Positions 8,533 to 16,535 of a DNA stretch of 64,000 nt are shown here, piece by piece. Each line of letters opens with the position of its first letter. Position 1 is the first letter of the stretch. The DNA is from Microbacterium proteolyticum (GTDB lineage: Bacteria > Actinomycetota > Actinomycetes > Actinomycetales > Microbacteriaceae), in contig NZ_CP121274.1 in assembly GCF_029639405.1 (NCBI RefSeq), forward strand, positions 1,302,001 through 1,366,000. Direction: 5' to 3'. The translations under genes and the position numbers were made by a program. The notes beneath the pieces were generated by a model, which saw nothing but the letters and a program-made list of their open reading frames with translations, was not told where the DNA came from and did no database searches.

Positions 8533-9366
8533 TCATCGGGCGGTGAGCTCCTCTACGAGAGGGGCGAGGAAGTCGCGTGACAGTGCCGTCAGCGCGGGGC
8601 CCGCTGCCTCAGGGCTGCCGGAATCGAACGGGGGTTCCGGCGCGTACTCCGCCCCCAAGACCGTGAAGCGCGCGTACTCCTCCCCGCACATCTTCGCGAG
8701 AAGTCGGATCGCGAGGTCCATCCCGGCGGTGACGCCGGCGGCCGTCATCCGGTTACCGTCCTCCACGACTCGTTCGTCGACGTCGATCGCGCCGTAGCCC
8801 GGGAGGAGGTGGCGGACCGACCAGTGCGACGTTGCGCGCCTGTCCTTCAAGAGGCCGGCGGCGGCGAGGGCGATGGAACCGGAGCACACGCTCGTGACGA
8901 ATGCCGCCTCCGCCCCCCACGCGGCCAGCGACGCTATCGCCCGTCGATCGCGGAGCAGGATGCCGGTGTCGCCCCCGGGCACGAGGATGACCGTGGGGTC
9001 GGCGGGCGCCTCGTCGAGTGTGAGAGTCGGAACGAGGGCGACGCCGCCGCCGCTGGCGACGGGCTCGAGCGTCTCCCCGGTCGTGACGAGTTCGACACGG
9101 GCGCCCGTCGCGTTCAGGAAGTGCAGGGGACCCACCACGTCGAGAAGCTCGAATCCCGGGTGGAGCACGATCACGATCACGGCCTCGGTGGCGAAGGTCA
9201 CCCCCGGGAGTTCCTCGAGGGCGTGGTGAGCGCGCACGGATCGGTCGATGGCTCGCTTCTTCGCGAGGTCGTCGTCTGCGGCGGTGAACAGCGTGCTGAG
9301 GGACGGTGCGTCGGAGTTGTGGATAGGGCTCGCAGGGGTGCGGTCCACCCCGTTGTCAGCGCTCAT
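8533..9366 (-). CDS. DJ-1/PfpI protein resembling isonitrile hydratase
   Basis: A 277-residue protein with a 65-residue N-terminal extension and then a full DJ-1/PfpI domain. It resembles bacterial isonitrile hydratase (InhA), which hydrates isonitriles to N-formamides: a nucleophile elbow TSVCSGS (Cys161), a downstream RRATSHW, an ITAGID-like VTAGMD, and the conserved C-terminal EYAPEPPFDSGSP. ATG is chosen because AAGGAA precedes it; the start lies inside the end of the ABC ATPase gene, so it is the fourth gene of the importer operon. The placement suggests a task inside the cell on the imported compound, for example opening an isonitrile metal chelator (inference). Other DJ-1 proteins act as glyoxalases or stress hydrolases. 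Confidence 0.75.
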   Translation of the reverse strand: MSADNGVDRTPASPIHNSDAPSLSTLFTAADDDLAKKRAIDRSVRAHHALEELPGVTFATEAVIVIVLHPGFELLDVVGPLHFLNATGARVELVTTGETLEPVASGGGVALVPTLTLDEAPADPTVILVPGGDTGILLRDRRAIASLAAWGAEAAFVTSVCSGSIALAAAGLLKDRRATSHWSVRHLLPGYGAIDVDERVVEDGNRMTAAGVTAGMDLAIRLLAKMCGEEYARFTVLGAEYAPEPPFDSGSPEAAGPALTALSRDFLAPLVEELTAR

Positions 9367-10186
9367 CGTTGGTTCCTTCCAGAGGTGGGTCGGCAGGGGC
9401 GGGGTCATCGTGGGTACTCCCGCTGGCATACATCAGCTGCAGGTGTCCGGTCAGGGGATTCCGGACAGCCGTCGCGAGGACTCCGAAGACGTCGTTCAAG
9501 TTCTGTGGCGTGAAGACGTCCTCCGGTGTTCCGAACGCCACGATTCGGCCCTCGCGCAGCATGGCGACCTCATCGCAGTACGCGGCGGCGAGGTTGAGCT
9601 CGTGGAGGGTGACGAGCGTTGTGACCTCGAGATCGCGGATCAGGTCGAGCAGGTGCAGCTGGTGCCGGATGTCGAGGTGGTTCGTCGGTTCATCCAGGAT
9701 CAGGACCTGGGGTTCCTGGGCCAGGGCGCGGGCGAGGTGCACGCGTTGACGCTCCCCGCCGGACAGCGTGCTCACGTGTCGGGACGCGAGGGGGAGGACG
9801 CCGGCCTGGCGGAGCGACCTCTCGATGATCGCCCGGTCGGCTGACTGATCGGCGAGGAGGAGACGACCGTGCGGGAGTCGGCCCGTGCGGACGAAGTCTT
9901 CGACGGTGAGGTCCAGATCGACGGGGCCGTCTTGGACGACGGCGGCAGTCACCCGCGCGGCTTCGCGTGCGGGTGTCGTCCACACGTCGCGTCCATTGGT
10001 GCGCACCCGTCCCTCCGCGGGTCGGATGGCTCGATAGATCGTGCGCAGCAGCGTGGACTTCCCGCTGCCGTTCGGGCCCACCAATCCGACGATGTTGCCC
10101 TCGGCGCCGAGCGTGACGTCGTCGACGATGCGATGCCCCCCGAGGTCGACACTCACCCCGTCCACGTGCAGCGTGCCCGTCGTCAC
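9356..10186 (-). CDS. FecE-type ABC transporter ATP-binding protein
   Basis: A 276-residue ATPase with Walker A GPNGSGKST (about residues 37-45), signature LSGGERQRV, Walker B LILDEPTNHLD and the H-loop TLHELN. This is the pattern of the FecE/BtuD family that drives import of siderophores, heme or cobalamin. The GTG start overlaps the permease stop (GTGA) and the gene overlaps the next one by 11 bases, so permease, ATPase and hydratase are one operon. It supplies energy to the permease encoded just upstream. Confidence 0.9.
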   Translation of the reverse strand: MTTGTLHVDGVSVDLGGHRIVDDVTLGAEGNIVGLVGPNGSGKSTLLRTIYRAIRPAEGRVRTNGRDVWTTPAREAARVTAAVVQDGPVDLDLTVEDFVRTGRLPHGRLLLADQSADRAIIERSLRQAGVLPLASRHVSTLSGGERQRVHLARALAQEPQVLILDEPTNHLDIRHQLHLLDLIRDLEVTTLVTLHELNLAAAYCDEVAMLREGRIVAFGTPEDVFTPQNLNDVFGVLATAVRNPLTGHLQLMYASGSTHDDPAPADPPLEGTNDER

Positions 10187-11262
10187 GCGCCCACCGCCTC
10201 GCGCCGGCCCGACCGGCGCAGGAGCCAGAGAAAGAACGGGGCGCCGACGATCGAGGTCAACAGGCCCACGGGTACTTCCGTGGGCGCGAGGAGGGTGCGC
10301 GCAGCGATGTCGACGACGACCAGGAGCAGTCCTCCCGCCAACGCGGAGCCGATGACCACCCACCGGTGGTCCGATCCGAGGACCATGCGGACAGCGTGCG
10401 GTACCACCAGCCCGACGAAGCCGATCGCACCGCTGACGGCGACGACGGTGCCCACGAGGAGTGAGGTGATGACGAAGAGCACGAGGCGCACGCGGCCGAC
10501 GTCGACGCCCATGCTGGCGGCCGTTTCGTCGCCGGTGAGGAAGGCGTTCAGAACGGGAGCGAGGAGAACAAGCAGGACGGTGGCCAGGACGAGGACCGCC
10601 GCGGGGATGCCGAGGTCGCTCCAGGTCGCGGCGGCGAGGCTGCCGGCGAGCCAGGAAAGCACCCCGCTGACGCCCTGGTTCGCCGCGCTGGATCGCAGGA
10701 CGAGGTAGCTCGTCACCGAGCTCAGGAGGTAGGACACGGCGACCCCCGCGAGGACGAGTCGATTCGGCGTCACGCGGCCGTTCTGCTGGGCCAGGAGGAA
10801 GACCGCCAGCGTCGTGACCAGCGCACCGACGAAGGCTGCGGCGGGAGTGGACACGGCCGCGAGAGCGCCGGAGGTGACGGTGAGTGCGGCGACGGCCGCC
10901 ACCGAGGCCCCCGATGACACCCCGAACACGAAGGGGTCCGCGAGCGGGTTGCGCACCACCGCTTGGAGGACGGCCCCCGCGACGGCCAACGCGGCGCCCA
11001 CCACGAGCGCCAGCAGTGCGCGCGGCAGGCGGAACTCCCAGACGATGCGGTCCTCGAGCCCCGTCGAGGAGCCGCTGCTCCAGGGCCACAGGTGGCTGGT
11101 GACCACCTCGATCACCCGCGTCGGGGCGATGGCGACGCTTCCGATTCCCACGGAGAGGATGACGGCGAAGGCGCACGCGGCCGCCAGGATGACGAGCGCA
11201 CTCCGCGGAGATCGCCGGACGAGGGAGGTCGTCCGGCGATCGGCCGAGGATCCCACGCTCAC
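10183..11262 (-). CDS. FecCD-family ABC transporter permease
   Basis: A 359-residue polytopic permease with about nine to ten helices and the family hallmark GAALAVAGAVLQAVVRNPLA-like segment, plus the cytoplasmic GFVGLVVPHAVR motif. FecCD/BtuC permeases form homodimeric channels for metal chelates or vitamin B12. It overlaps the binding-protein gene by 4 bases and the ATPase gene by 4 bases. The compound carried cannot be read from the permease. Confidence 0.9.
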   Translation of the reverse strand: MSVGSSADRRTTSLVRRSPRSALVILAAACAFAVILSVGIGSVAIAPTRVIEVVTSHLWPWSSGSSTGLEDRIVWEFRLPRALLALVVGAALAVAGAVLQAVVRNPLADPFVFGVSSGASVAAVAALTVTSGALAAVSTPAAAFVGALVTTLAVFLLAQQNGRVTPNRLVLAGVAVSYLLSSVTSYLVLRSSAANQGVSGVLSWLAGSLAAATWSDLGIPAAVLVLATVLLVLLAPVLNAFLTGDETAASMGVDVGRVRLVLFVITSLLVGTVVAVSGAIGFVGLVVPHAVRMVLGSDHRWVVIGSALAGGLLLVVVDIAARTLLAPTEVPVGLLTSIVGAPFFLWLLRRSGRREAVGA

Positions 11263-12281
11263 GAGGTGGGAACGGTGAGCTGAAGATCGGGGTGGAGAGC
11301 GTTGGCGATCTTCGTGAGTCCGACCATGACGGAGATCGAGGAGTCGGTCTCCTGTGTGGGGACCTCGCTGATCCGGCCGTCCTTCACGGCTCGCATCTCA
11401 GGGAAGTTCTCCTCGAGGAACTGCTTCTGGGAGGCGAAGTCCTGCCCTTCGAAGGTGCCGACGAGGATGGCGTCCGGATCGGACGCCGCGAACTCCTCCT
11501 TGCTCACGTAGATGGCATCGGAGGGGAAGACGTTCTCGCCGCCCGCGGTCGTGATCAGGCTGTCGTACACGCCGCCGGCCAAGACGATGACGGGACCGGT
11601 CCCGCCGTTGAAGTAGGCGGTCTTCACCGTCGGCTCACCGGCGACGGCCTGCACGACCGCCTCTTTGTCGGCGTTGAGCCGGTCGATCACCTCGTCGGCT
11701 TTGTCGGAGACGTTGAAGATCTTGCCGAGGTCGCTCAGTGTCTTCGCCGCGGTGTCGATGGACCAGGCGTCGGTCTGCGCGTCAGCAGACGTGCAGAGGT
11801 TCGCTCCGTAGACCGTCACCCCCGACTGTTCGAGCTCTTCCACGGAGGCGTATCCCTGTGAGGCGTCGAAGGCGAAGCCGTCGAGGACCTGGCCGGCGAC
11901 GAAGTCGGGTGCCTGGCTGAGAAGGACCTCTTTGGAGGGGAATCCCATGGATGTGCCGATGGACGTGAGTCCCTGTGCCTGCTCCGCCACCGACTCCGGG
12001 TACGGAGCGTAGTTCCCTTGGACGGCGACGATGCGATCCCTCAGGCCCAGGGCGAGGAGCTCTTCTGTCACCGACTGCCAGAGGCTGACGACACGCTGCG
12101 GCTCGGCGTCGATGGTGAGCGTCCGTCCGCAGTTCTCGATGCTCACGGGGTACCCCGTAGCGGTCGACGGGGAACTCTCGGACGAGGGGGACGATGTGTC
12201 GCCCGCGCAGGAGGTGACGATGAGGGTCAGTGCGGTGATTGCCGTGACGCTGGCGACAAAGCGCCGGGGAACTGAGAACAT
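11259..12281 (-). CDS. FecB-type metal-chelate binding lipoprotein
   Basis: A 340-residue ABC substrate-binding protein with a lipoprotein signal peptide ending in TSC (Cys25) and a type III (FecB/FepB) fold, recognisable from NCGRTLTIDAEPQRVVSL and the mid-protein helix. It would be lipid-anchored outside the membrane and hand its ligand to the permease. The promoter carries a strong BlaI/CopY-type operator 27 bases before the ATG rather than a recognisable iron box, so the ligand may be a copper complex (inference). Ferric siderophore, heme, cobalamin or the actinobacterial F420-precursor importers are alternatives for this fold. Confidence 0.85.
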   Translation of the reverse strand: MFSVPRRFVASVTAITALTLIVTSCAGDTSSPSSESSPSTATGYPVSIENCGRTLTIDAEPQRVVSLWQSVTEELLALGLRDRIVAVQGNYAPYPESVAEQAQGLTSIGTSMGFPSKEVLLSQAPDFVAGQVLDGFAFDASQGYASVEELEQSGVTVYGANLCTSADAQTDAWSIDTAAKTLSDLGKIFNVSDKADEVIDRLNADKEAVVQAVAGEPTVKTAYFNGGTGPVIVLAGGVYDSLITTAGGENVFPSDAIYVSKEEFAASDPDAILVGTFEGQDFASQKQFLEENFPEMRAVKDGRISEVPTQETDSSISVMVGLTKIANALHPDLQLTVPTS

Positions 12282-12307
12282 GGGACTCCTGTCGCTGGAG
12301 CCCTTAT

Positions 12308-12322
12308 TCTACGACACGTAGA
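12308..12322 (-). promoter_or_regulatory. BlaI/CopY-type operator at the importer promoter
   Basis: TCTAC-GACAC-GTAGA, 27 bases upstream of the FecB-type gene. On the minus strand it merges with TAGAATAA, a close match to a -10 box, so repressor binding would occlude the promoter. Arm sequence and 5-base spacer match the copies at 8246 and 803. Confidence 0.65.
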
Positions 12323-12399
12323 GATCAACGACTCGCCCTTGCTCCCCCGTCTGCGCGGCGTCACACTCGAGCGATGGGCCGATCTTCCGTGAGCGACGC

Positions 12400-12555
12400 A
12401 TGACCGTCCTCGGGCTTCTGGCTCAGTGCGGTGCGTTGTTCTTCGTGATCCTGTGGATCGGGCTGACGGACGGGGGTCCGGGCTGGTCCATTCGCGGCGG
12501 CCTCGAGCGCGGACGCGAAGGCCTTCGGAAGCGTTTTCCTCGCCGCGTCCCGTAG
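12400..12555 (+). CDS. possible small one-helix membrane protein
   Basis: A 51-codon frame from ATG to TAG in a 340-base stretch otherwise without genes. It would encode a hydrophobic N-terminal helix (residues 2-22) followed by a basic tail rich in Gly and Arg. No clear ribosome binding site and no family match, so this is a weak call. The rest of the stretch holds only the importer operator at its left end and the ArsR promoter at its right end. Confidence 0.3.
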   Translation: MTVLGLLAQCGALFFVILWIGLTDGGPGWSIRGGLERGREGLRKRFPRRVP

Positions 12556-12655
12556 TGGTCGGGCGCCGCTGACCATGTGGCGGTCCTGCCCGCCCCTCGA
12601 CTTCGCCGTCCCGCCGCGCCCGCCCTTGTCCGCACGGGAGGTCATTGCTAACGTG

Positions 12656-12669
12656 CAACCAAATGGTTG
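12656..12669 (+). promoter_or_regulatory. ArsR autoregulatory operator over the start codon
   Basis: Perfect palindrome CAACCA-AA-TGGTTG that contains the ArsR start codon. A TGCTAAC element about 8 bases upstream is a plausible -10, which would put the transcription start at or near the ATG and give a leaderless message. Binding of the ArsR product here would block its own transcription. Confidence 0.5.
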
Positions 12670-13028
12670 AACAAACTGCCCCCACCGACGCCGACATCGA
12701 CCGCGTGTTCCACGCGCTGGCCGACGCGACTCGTCGCGACATCGTGCGCCGCACGCTCGTGGCCGAGCAGTCGGTGTCGGCGCTCGCCGCGGGGTACGCG
12801 ATGTCGTTCGCGGCGGTGTCGAAGCACGTCGGCGTGCTCGTCGAGGCCGGACTCGTCCGCAAGCGCGCCGACGGGAGGGAGCGTCTCGTGAGCGCCGAAC
12901 CCGAGGCGATCGCGCGCGTGCAGCGCCTCCTCCGCTCGTACGAAGACCTCTGGCGAGGACGCATCGACCGCCTCGACGCCCTTCTCGCCGAAGACCCGGA
13001 TGCCACGGCATCCAACCGACCGAACTGA
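12663..13028 (+). CDS. ArsR-family transcriptional regulator
   Basis: A 121-residue winged-helix protein that begins with the ALADATRRDIV segment typical of ArsR regulators paired with AHSA1/SRPBCC proteins. The recognition helix region is YAMSFAAVSKHVGVL. It lacks the cysteine metal-binding motif of ArsR/SmtB, so a metal signal is unlikely. ATG is chosen at the palindrome because the frame upstream is short and unconserved. The AHSA1 gene follows 18 bases downstream in the same operon. Signal unknown. Confidence 0.85.
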   Translation: MVEQTAPTDADIDRVFHALADATRRDIVRRTLVAEQSVSALAAGYAMSFAAVSKHVGVLVEAGLVRKRADGRERLVSAEPEAIARVQRLLRSYEDLWRGRIDRLDALLAEDPDATASNRPN

Positions 13029-13046
13029 GAAACGAAGGAGTCCCTC

Positions 13047-14024
13047 ATGCCTGTCACGTCCGTCGAGACCGACACCGAAGCGCTCACCATGACCCTCGTC
13101 GCCGAATTCCCGGTCGGCCCCGAACGGCTGTGGGCGGTCTTCACCGACCCCCGCCAGCTCGAGCGGTTCTGGGGTCCTCCCGGGTGGCCGGCAACGTTCA
13201 CGGCGTTCGACTTCACTCCCGGCGGGCGCGCGCAGTATCGGATGACCTCGCCGACCGGCGAGAGTCCGGCCGGGCGGTGGGAGTTCCTCTCGATCGACCC
13301 GCCGCGTGGATTCGAGGTCCTCGACTCCTTCGCCGACGACAACGGCGAGCCGCTCGAGGCGATGCCGTCGATGCGCATGGCGATGACGTTCCAGGAGACG
13401 CCCGAGGGCTCGCGTCTCACCAGCGTGTCGCGCTTCGCCTCGGTCGAGGCGCTCGAACAGGTCGTCGCGATGGGCATCATCGAAGGCTCCCGGCTTGCGA
13501 TGAACCAGCTCGACATCGTGGTGCAGGATCTCCGCGACTACGCCCGGGGCAAGGGCACGCAGCTCGAGGTGCTGGACGATCAGCACGTGCGCATCACGCG
13601 GCTCATCGACGGTCCGCGCGACCTCGTCTGGCGCGCGCACACCGACCCCGACCTGATGCGACGCTGGCTGCTCGGCCCCGACGGCTGGCGCATGACGGTG
13701 TGCGAGATCGGCGACACCGTCGGCGCGACGTACCGCACCGCGTGGGCACCCGAACCGGGGACCGAGGGCGAGGCCTTCGGCTTCGAGGGGGAGGTGCTGT
13801 ACATCGAGGCGCCGCGGCGCGTCGTCCAGACCGAGCGCATGAGCGGCACCGACTTCCCGTCCACGACGAACGACCTCTCGCTCTACGAGGAGGACGGCGT
13901 GACGCTCCTCACGCTGCTCATCGAGTACCCGGATGCCGCCACCCGCGACATGATCCTCGCCACCGGCATGATCGGCGGCATGGAAGACAGCTACCGGCGG
14001 CTCGAGGGAGTACTCGTCCGCTGA
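13047..14024 (+). CDS. tandem AHSA1/SRPBCC domain protein
   Basis: A 325-residue protein made of two AHSA1 (SRPBCC, START-like) domains, about residues 5-165 and 175-320. Each has the family opening (PERLWAVFTDPRQLERFWGP and DLVWRAHTDPDLMRRWLLGP). The fold forms a hydrophobic pocket for small ligands. Single-domain members next to ArsR regulators are common in actinobacteria; the head-to-tail doubling is less usual. AAGGAG precedes the ATG. Ligand and reaction are unknown. Confidence 0.85.
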   Translation: MPVTSVETDTEALTMTLVAEFPVGPERLWAVFTDPRQLERFWGPPGWPATFTAFDFTPGGRAQYRMTSPTGESPAGRWEFLSIDPPRGFEVLDSFADDNGEPLEAMPSMRMAMTFQETPEGSRLTSVSRFASVEALEQVVAMGIIEGSRLAMNQLDIVVQDLRDYARGKGTQLEVLDDQHVRITRLIDGPRDLVWRAHTDPDLMRRWLLGPDGWRMTVCEIGDTVGATYRTAWAPEPGTEGEAFGFEGEVLYIEAPRRVVQTERMSGTDFPSTTNDLSLYEEDGVTLLTLLIEYPDAATRDMILATGMIGGMEDSYRRLEGVLVR

Positions 14025-14078
14025 GGTGCGGCATCCACGGGTCCGCCAGACCAGTGGATGCCGGCTCCCGGCGATGCG

Positions 14079-14522
14079 TCAGGCGGTCGGGGCCGCCCGG
14101 CGCACCAGCTCGCGGATCCTCTGCTCGACCTCGGGCGTGACCTCGATCACGGCGTACGACACGGCCCACATGGGTCCGTCGTCGAGCTGCGCCGTCTCAT
14201 CGAAGCTCACGGTGCCGTAGCGCGTCTTGAACTTCGAGCCCGGCTGGTAGAACACCACGACCTTGCCGTCCTTCGCGTACGCCGGGAAGCCGTAGAACGT
14301 CTTGGGGGTGAGGTGCGGCGCCTCCTCGAGCACGATGACGTGCACGCGCTCCGCGACCGCGCGGTCGGTGCCCTCGAGTTTCTCGATCGCCTCGAGGCAG
14401 GCTTCGTTCTCCTTCTGGAGCTTCGCCGCGCCCTTGAGGCCCTTCATGGCCTTGAGCTCCTCGGCGCGCTGCTTCATCGCCGCGCGTTCTTCGTCGCTGA
14501 ATCCTGCTCCGCCCGGTGCCAT
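14079..14522 (-). CDS. DUF1801-like protein
   Basis: A 147-residue cytoplasmic protein whose C-terminal two thirds (KTFYGFPAYAKDGKVVVFYQ and following) fit the DUF1801/YdhG-like fold; the N-terminal 50 residues are charged and helical (KQRAEELKAMKGLKGAAKLQ). Members are small stand-alone proteins of uncertain function, some annotated as iron chaperones. It is convergent with the AHSA1 gene and separate from the suf pair. No active-site residues can be pointed to. Confidence 0.75.
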   Translation of the reverse strand: MAPGGAGFSDEERAAMKQRAEELKAMKGLKGAAKLQKENEACLEAIEKLEGTDRAVAERVHVIVLEEAPHLTPKTFYGFPAYAKDGKVVVFYQPGSKFKTRYGTVSFDETAQLDDGPMWAVSYAVIEVTPEVEQRIRELVRRAAPTA

Positions 14523-14672
14523 GGCATCCGTCCCTTCGACGTCGTCGCTCCGCAGGATAGCGCCGCGGACGGTCGCGCAGGGTGGGGGATCCGCGCCGGG
14601 TCAGTCAGGACCGGCGGGATGCCACGGAGGTTGCGCGGATCGCGGAGGTTGCGCCGCGAGGGAGCGCGCGGG

Positions 14673-15128
14673 TCAGGCCTGCCGGAGGCCTTCCTCCAGC
14701 GCGACCCAGGCGAGCATCGCGCACTTCACGCGCGCGGTGTACTTCGAGACGCCGGAGAGCGCCGCGGCGTCGCCGAACGTCTCCTCGTCGAGGGGGATCT
14801 GGCCGCGCGACCGCAGTGCCTCGCGGAAGCGACCGATCAGTGCATCGGCGTCACCGAGCGGCATCCCGTCGTCGCCGCCGTCCTCGTCGAGCAGCGAGAC
14901 GAGCATCGACGCGGACGCCTGCGAGATCGAGCAGCCCGCGCCCTCCCAGGTGACGGATGCCACGCGGCCGCCGTCGACGTCGACCCGCAGCGTGATCTCG
15001 TCGCCGCAGATCGGGTTGCGCTGGTGCACGGTGGCGCTGTGCGCGCCGGGGTCGGCCAGTCCGAACCCGCGGCGGTTCTTCGAGTGGTCGAGGATCAGGT
15101 CCTGGTAAAGGGACTCGAGGCCGCTCAT
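14673..15128 (-). CDS. sufU: SufU iron-sulfur cluster assembly protein
   Basis: A 151-residue SufU/IscU-type protein. The conserved ligands are present: Cys41 and Asp43 in NPICGDE, Cys66 in EGAGCSIS, and a third Cys in ARVKCAML near the C-terminus. SufU accepts persulfide sulfur from SufS in Gram-positive bacteria and helps build Fe-S clusters. The ATG overlaps the sufS stop (ATGA), so the two are coupled. The SufBCD scaffold genes are not in the window. Confidence 0.9.
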   Translation of the reverse strand: MSGLESLYQDLILDHSKNRRGFGLADPGAHSATVHQRNPICGDEITLRVDVDGGRVASVTWEGAGCSISQASASMLVSLLDEDGGDDGMPLGDADALIGRFREALRSRGQIPLDEETFGDAAALSGVSKYTARVKCAMLAWVALEEGLRQA

Positions 15129-16366
15129 GCACTCACCCCGAAGAAGCTGCGGACGCCGGAAACGGCATCCAGGAAGGTGTCGATCTCGTCGGTCGTCGTG
15201 TGGACCGCCGCGCTCGCGCGCACCGACGCGGTGAGGCCGAAACGGCGGTGCAGCGGCTGCGCGCAGTGGTGTCCGACGCGCACGGCGACGCCGCGGCTGT
15301 CGAGGAACTGCCCCACGTCGTGCGCGTGGACCCCCTCGACGTCGAACGCCTGCAGGGCGACGCGGTCGGCGGCATCCGTGTCTCCGAGAAGACGGATGCC
15401 GGCGATCGACCGCAGTCCCTCCCGCAGGCGCCGTTCGAGCGCGGCTTCGTGCGCGTGCGCGGCGTCGCGATCGAGTCCGCCGAACCAGCGGACGGCGGCG
15501 GCGAGGCCGATCGCCTGCGACACCGGCTGCGTGCCGGCCTCGAAGCGCTGCGGCGGCGGGAGGAAGTCGGCCTTCTCGAGCGTGACGGTGGTGATCATGG
15601 ATCCACCGGTGGTGAACGGCGGCAGCGAATCGAGCACGTCCTCGCGGCCCCAGAGGCCGCCGATCGCGTAGGGGCCGAAGATCTTGTGGCCCGAGAAGAC
15701 GGCCAGGTCGACGCCGGATGCCGGCAGGTCGAGCACGAGGTGCGGGGCAGACTGGCACGCGTCGAGGACGGTCAGCGCGCCCACGCTCCGCGCGAGGGCG
15801 ACGAGCTCGGCGACGGGGTTCACGATGCCCAGGACGTTCGAGACGTGCGGGAAGGCGACGACCTTCGTGCGCGCGCCGATGAGGCTTTCCGCGGCGGCCA
15901 GGTCGAGCGTGCCGTCGTCGTGCACCGGGATGTGGCGCAGGCGGGCGCCGGTGCGGGCGGCGAGCTCCTGCCACGGGATGAGGTTCGCGTGATGCTCGCT
16001 CTCGGTCACCACGATCTCATCGCCTTCGCGCAGGCGCCCGGCGTAGCCGAGGGAACCGGCGACGAGGTTGAGGCCGGCGGTGGCGCCGGAGGTCCAGACG
16101 AGCTGCTCGGGCGTGCCGCCGACGAACTCCGCGACGGCGGCGCGGGCGTCTTCGAACAGTTCCGTCGCTTCGGCGGCGAGCGTGTGCGCACCCCGGTGCA
16201 CCGCGGAGTTGGCGGTCTCGAGGAAGTCGCGCTCGGCATCCAGGACCGCGCGCGGCTTCTGGCTCGTCGCGCCGGAGTCGAGGTAGACGAGGGGCCGGCC
16301 GTCGATCTCGGTGCCGAGGATCGGGAACTCGGCCCGCACCGCGGCCACGTCGAAGGGGAGTGTCAC
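15125..16366 (-). CDS. sufS: SufS-type cysteine desulfurase
   Basis: A 413-residue PLP-dependent class V aminotransferase. The PLP lysine lies in FSGHKIFGP, and the active-site cysteine is Cys368 in RVGHHCAQP, the group II (SufS) form. The enzyme removes sulfur from cysteine as a persulfide and passes it to SufU, encoded immediately downstream with a 4-base overlap. GTG start; length is normal for the family. No suf regulator (SufR) lies beside it. Confidence 0.93.
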   Translation of the reverse strand: MTLPFDVAAVRAEFPILGTEIDGRPLVYLDSGATSQKPRAVLDAERDFLETANSAVHRGAHTLAAEATELFEDARAAVAEFVGGTPEQLVWTSGATAGLNLVAGSLGYAGRLREGDEIVVTESEHHANLIPWQELAARTGARLRHIPVHDDGTLDLAAAESLIGARTKVVAFPHVSNVLGIVNPVAELVALARSVGALTVLDACQSAPHLVLDLPASGVDLAVFSGHKIFGPYAIGGLWGREDVLDSLPPFTTGGSMITTVTLEKADFLPPPQRFEAGTQPVSQAIGLAAAVRWFGGLDRDAAHAHEAALERRLREGLRSIAGIRLLGDTDAADRVALQAFDVEGVHAHDVGQFLDSRGVAVRVGHHCAQPLHRRFGLTASVRASAAVHTTTDEIDTFLDAVSGVRSFFGVSA

Positions 16367-16421
16367 CCCTCCAGGCTACGCGGCGGCGGGTGGGCGCGGG
16401 CGAGGGGCCTGTGGCGCGGGG

Positions 16422-16500
16422 CCCCACCCGCTGACTTCGGCCGAACGTCCGCCGACGGGGCGATCCCGCGTGCATTCGGCCCGAGTCAGCGGAGGTGGGG
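16422..16500. repeat. imperfect long inverted repeat between sufS and cat
   Basis: Nested inverted repeat: outer arms CCCACC / GGTGGG, then GCTGAC / GTCAGC, then TTCGGCCGAA-like inner arms around a GC-rich centre. It lies upstream of sufS and downstream of the acetyltransferase gene. Its construction, with successive short arms separated by unpaired bases, resembles the nested palindromes near 45.7, 58.5 and 61.7 kb, but the sequence differs. Confidence 0.5.
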
Positions 16501-16535
16501 GAGGGGCGGCCGGGCGCGGGTTGGGCGGGCGCGGG

